Shown in pieces: positions 6,408 to 8,103 of a stretch of DNA of 8,103 nt; position 1 is the stretch's first letter; every line of letters begins with the position of its first letter. The translations under genes and the position numbers were made by a program. The notes below the pieces were generated by a model. It worked only from the letters and a program-made list of their open reading frames with translations, had not been told where the DNA came from and did no database searches. Origin of the DNA: Anaerolineales bacterium (GTDB lineage Bacteria > Chloroflexota > Anaerolineae > Anaerolineales > E44-bin32); NCBI GenBank assembly GCA_023144145.1, contig JAGLGG010000025.1:1-8103 (forward strand), in the 5' to 3' direction.

Positions 6408-7030
6408 CCGTTTGGGCGATCGTTCCGGTAAAACCGCTTCAGCGAGCAAAATCGAGATTATCGAATATCCTGACCCAAAGCGAGAGAGCCTCACTTAGCC
6501 GAAAGCTCCTCAAGCAGACGCTAAAAGTGCTTGCCCAGGTTCCAGCGGTTGAACAGACATTGGTAATAAGCCGAGATTCAGAGGCATTGGCTTTAGCCCG
6601 TGGTTATGATGCAAAAACGGTCACCGAAAGAGGAAGCCCTCCGTTGGATAAGGCGCTCGTGCGGGCGAGTCTAATCGCCCAGGGGTATGGGGTAACTGCG
6701 GTTCTAGTCCTTCCAGCCGACTTACCATTACTCATAAAAGAGGATGTCGAGAAGCTTATTGCTTCTTCAGGATCACCACCTGAGGTTGTCATCGCTCCAG
6801 ATCGACGGGGAACCGGAACGAATGCCATCCTATCCTCTCCACCCGGGTTGATAGAATATGATTTTGGATCGAATAGCTTCACAAAGCATGTCGAGCGGGC
6901 TGAGAAAGCCGGAGCCAGGGTGGTCATTTGTGATTTGCCCTCTCTTGGCCTAGATATTGATGATCCAGATGATTTTGCTGCCTATCAAGCTGAAAGGGCA
7001 GAAATTAATTTATCAAAAGAACAGGAGTGA
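6404..7030 (+). CDS. cofC: Phospholactate-type guanylyltransferase of F420 synthesis (CofC/FbiD)
   Basis: Activates the three-carbon side-chain acid (2-phospho-L-lactate, phosphoenolpyruvate or 3-phosphoglycerate, depending on lineage) with GTP before transfer to the deazaflavin Fo by CofD. Motifs in order are VPVKPLQRAKSRL (7-19, the nucleotide-binding loop of this transferase fold), LPADLPL (103-109, metal-binding acidic centre), APDRRGTGTNAI (131-142), FGSNSFTKH (154-162) and LGLDIDDPDD (181-190). Length (208) is typical for a stand-alone CofC and there is no fusion. The ATG overlaps the stop of a possible small ORF, with GAGAG (6393-6397) as a modest Shine-Dalgarno. The luciferase-like gene starts 4 bases after its stop. 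The acid actually used cannot be read with confidence from the sequence. cofD and the Fo synthase (cofG/cofH or fbiC) are not in the window. Confidence 0.93.
   Translation: MTVWAIVPVKPLQRAKSRLSNILTQSERASLSRKLLKQTLKVLAQVPAVEQTLVISRDSEALALARGYDAKTVTERGSPPLDKALVRASLIAQGYGVTAVLVLPADLPLLIKEDVEKLIASSGSPPEVVIAPDRRGTGTNAILSSPPGLIEYDFGSNSFTKHVERAEKAGARVVICDLPSLGLDIDDPDDFAAYQAERAEINLSKEQE
7023..7027 (+). promoter_or_regulatory. Shine-Dalgarno of the LLM-class gene, inside the end of cofC
   Basis: AGGAG lies 6 bases before ATG at 7034 and overlaps the final codons of cofC. It fixes the start and links translation of the two genes. Confidence 0.75.
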
Positions 7031-7033
7031 TCG

Positions 7034-8038
7034 ATGTCCATTCCACGAGTAGCTTTATACCTGCAAGATGCGCATGATCTGAGGGATGGCTTGGAATATG
7101 TCAAATATGCTGAAGAGAAGGGCTTTGAGGCGGTTTGGCAAGCAGAATCTCGCCTCGTGAGGGATGCGATTGTTCCGATGGCAGCTTACGCGGCGGTGAC
7201 CGAAAAATTGAAGGTCGGATCAGGCGTTATCAATAATTGGACCAGGAATATTGGCTTGTTAGCCTCCACCTTTCTAACCTTGGATGACATCGCTCCAGAT
7301 CGGATCATCTGCGGGATCGGAGCATGGTGGGATCCATTGGCGAAGAATGTTGGCATTGATCGTAGAAAACCGTTAAAAGCGATGAGAGAGACAGTCGAGG
7401 TTCTTCGGAGACTTCTCAATATGGAGCGTGTGACTTTTCATGGTGAATTCCACCAAGTTGAAGGAATTGAGCTAGATGTTGTTCACGGAAGGCGAGAACC
7501 GCGCCATGTCCCTATTTATATCGGCGCTACGGGCCCCAAGATGATGGAGCTTACGGGCGAAATCGCTGATGGAGTTGTCTTGAATTATTGCGTTCCGCCA
7601 GAGTACAACGATCAAGCCCTGGAGAAATTGGAAGTTGGCACCAAGCGTGCAGGACGCACGTTGGATAGTTTAGATCGACCCCAGTTGGTTGTTTGCTCGG
7701 TTGATCATGACCGCCAGGCGGCATTTGATACCAGCCGCGAACTATTAACCCAGTACTTGGCACAACAGCCACACATCGCCAAGGCAAGTGGTGTTTCTCA
7801 AGAAATAGTCGATGAAATCCAATCCATCCTCGGATGGCCAGCAACTCATGAAGAGATCAAGCAAGCTAAGCATTTAGTATCCGACGATCTTGTGGAACGG
7901 ATCACAGCCTCAGGGACGCCAGATGACGCCAGGGCTAAGGTCAGGGAGTACATCGATCATGGCACAACGTGTCCCATCCTGTATCCGGTGGGTGGTGACA
8001 TCAAGTTGTTGATTGACACATTTTCACCCCTGAACTAG
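7034..8038 (+). CDS. LLM-class F420-dependent oxidoreductase (Mer-like, luciferase-like barrel)
   Basis: A TIM-barrel enzyme of the bacterial luciferase-like superfamily, in the subgroup around methylenetetrahydromethanopterin reductase (Mer) and F420-dependent glucose-6-phosphate dehydrogenase. It is predicted to exchange hydride between F420 and an unknown substrate. Residues 5-40 form the first barrel elements (EYVKYAEEKGFEAVW). GSGVINNWTRN (63-72) through LLASTFLTLDD (75-85) is the Mer-type region where the non-prolyl cis peptide and F420 contacts lie. ICGIGAWWDP (92-101) and the later PIYIGATGPKMMEL (160-173) with EIADGVVLNY (176-185) are characteristic. Length (334) fits Mer. Position straight after cofC, and co-occurrence with npdG and cofE, support F420 rather than FMN. 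True Mer activity is not implied, since no methanopterin genes are visible. It is the last gene of the second block. Confidence 0.9.
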   Translation: MSIPRVALYLQDAHDLRDGLEYVKYAEEKGFEAVWQAESRLVRDAIVPMAAYAAVTEKLKVGSGVINNWTRNIGLLASTFLTLDDIAPDRIICGIGAWWDPLAKNVGIDRRKPLKAMRETVEVLRRLLNMERVTFHGEFHQVEGIELDVVHGRREPRHVPIYIGATGPKMMELTGEIADGVVLNYCVPPEYNDQALEKLEVGTKRAGRTLDSLDRPQLVVCSVDHDRQAAFDTSRELLTQYLAQQPHIAKASGVSQEIVDEIQSILGWPATHEEIKQAKHLVSDDLVERITASGTPDDARAKVREYIDHGTTCPILYPVGGDIKLLIDTFSPLN

Positions 8039-8041
8039 GGC

Positions 8042-8094
8042 TTTGCCAAGGATGAGATACCATTCATAAACCGGGTTATTACATCCTTGACAAA
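8042..8094. repeat. Inverted repeat just after the last gene
   Basis: The arms TTTGCCAAGGATG (8042-8054) and CATCCTTGACAAA (8082-8094) are complementary at 12 of 13 positions, including a perfect 8-base core, and enclose 27 bases. The loop holds a small AACC-G-GGTT palindrome (8069-8077). The repeat starts 4 bases after the stop of the LLM-class gene. No T-run follows, so it is not a classic intrinsic terminator. The right arm contains TTGACA (8087-8092), a perfect -35 hexamer whose -10 would lie past the window. It may be a hairpin, an operator for the next gene, or a terminator-like structure. Confidence 0.55.
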
Positions 8095-8103
8095 TGCTTA
8101 TGT

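Overview
The window is a dense, wholly plus-strand stretch of bacterial-type genes of roughly balanced base composition (GC near 50% by eye). Gaps are short, several starts have clear Shine-Dalgarno sequences, and stop/start overlaps occur (GTGA at 4904-4907, ATGA at 6404-6407, probably GTGA at 28-31). I see no rRNA, tRNA, CRISPR array, transposase or phage gene. Two coenzyme F420 biosynthesis genes and three predicted F420-using enzymes point to an F420-producing organism. Stand-alone cofE and cofC (not the mycobacterial FbiB fusion), GTG starts and canonical Shine-Dalgarno sites would fit a Chloroflexota-like bacterium, but that placement is inference; another F420-producing bacterium or an archaeon is not excluded.

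Left block (1-5686). The last codons of an upstream gene appear to overlap a 924-residue molybdenum hydroxylase of the xanthine dehydrogenase family. It fuses the 2Fe-2S subunit to the molybdopterin subunit and has no FAD domain. Next comes an SsnA-type amidohydrolase. This pairing recalls the ygfK-ssnA-ygfM-xdhD locus of E. coli, which is linked to selenium-dependent molybdenum hydroxylases. With no real break follow npdG (F420:NADP oxidoreductase) and cofE (F420-0:gamma-glutamyl ligase), the latter overlapping npdG by 4 bases.

Spacer (5687-5870). These 184 bases hold a weak promoter candidate, a 7-codon leader ORF with its own Shine-Dalgarno, and a second copy of the same TGGAGGAT motif that sets the start of the next gene at 5871.

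Right block (5871-8038). This holds a small split-barrel F420-dependent oxidoreductase, a possible 44-codon ORF, cofC (phospholactate-type guanylyltransferase), and a luciferase-like F420-dependent oxidoreductase of the Mer-like group. Directly after it, an imperfect inverted repeat with 13-base arms (8042-8094) runs nearly to the window edge and contains a TTGACA hexamer.

Together the genes suggest a catabolic or redox module. A molybdenum hydroxylase would oxidise an N-heterocycle, an amidohydrolase would deaminate or open it, and F420H2 supplied through NpdG and used by the two F420 oxidoreductases would carry out reductive steps. The co-located cofE and cofC would support cofactor supply. 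The individual families are well supported; the combined pathway is a hypothesis.
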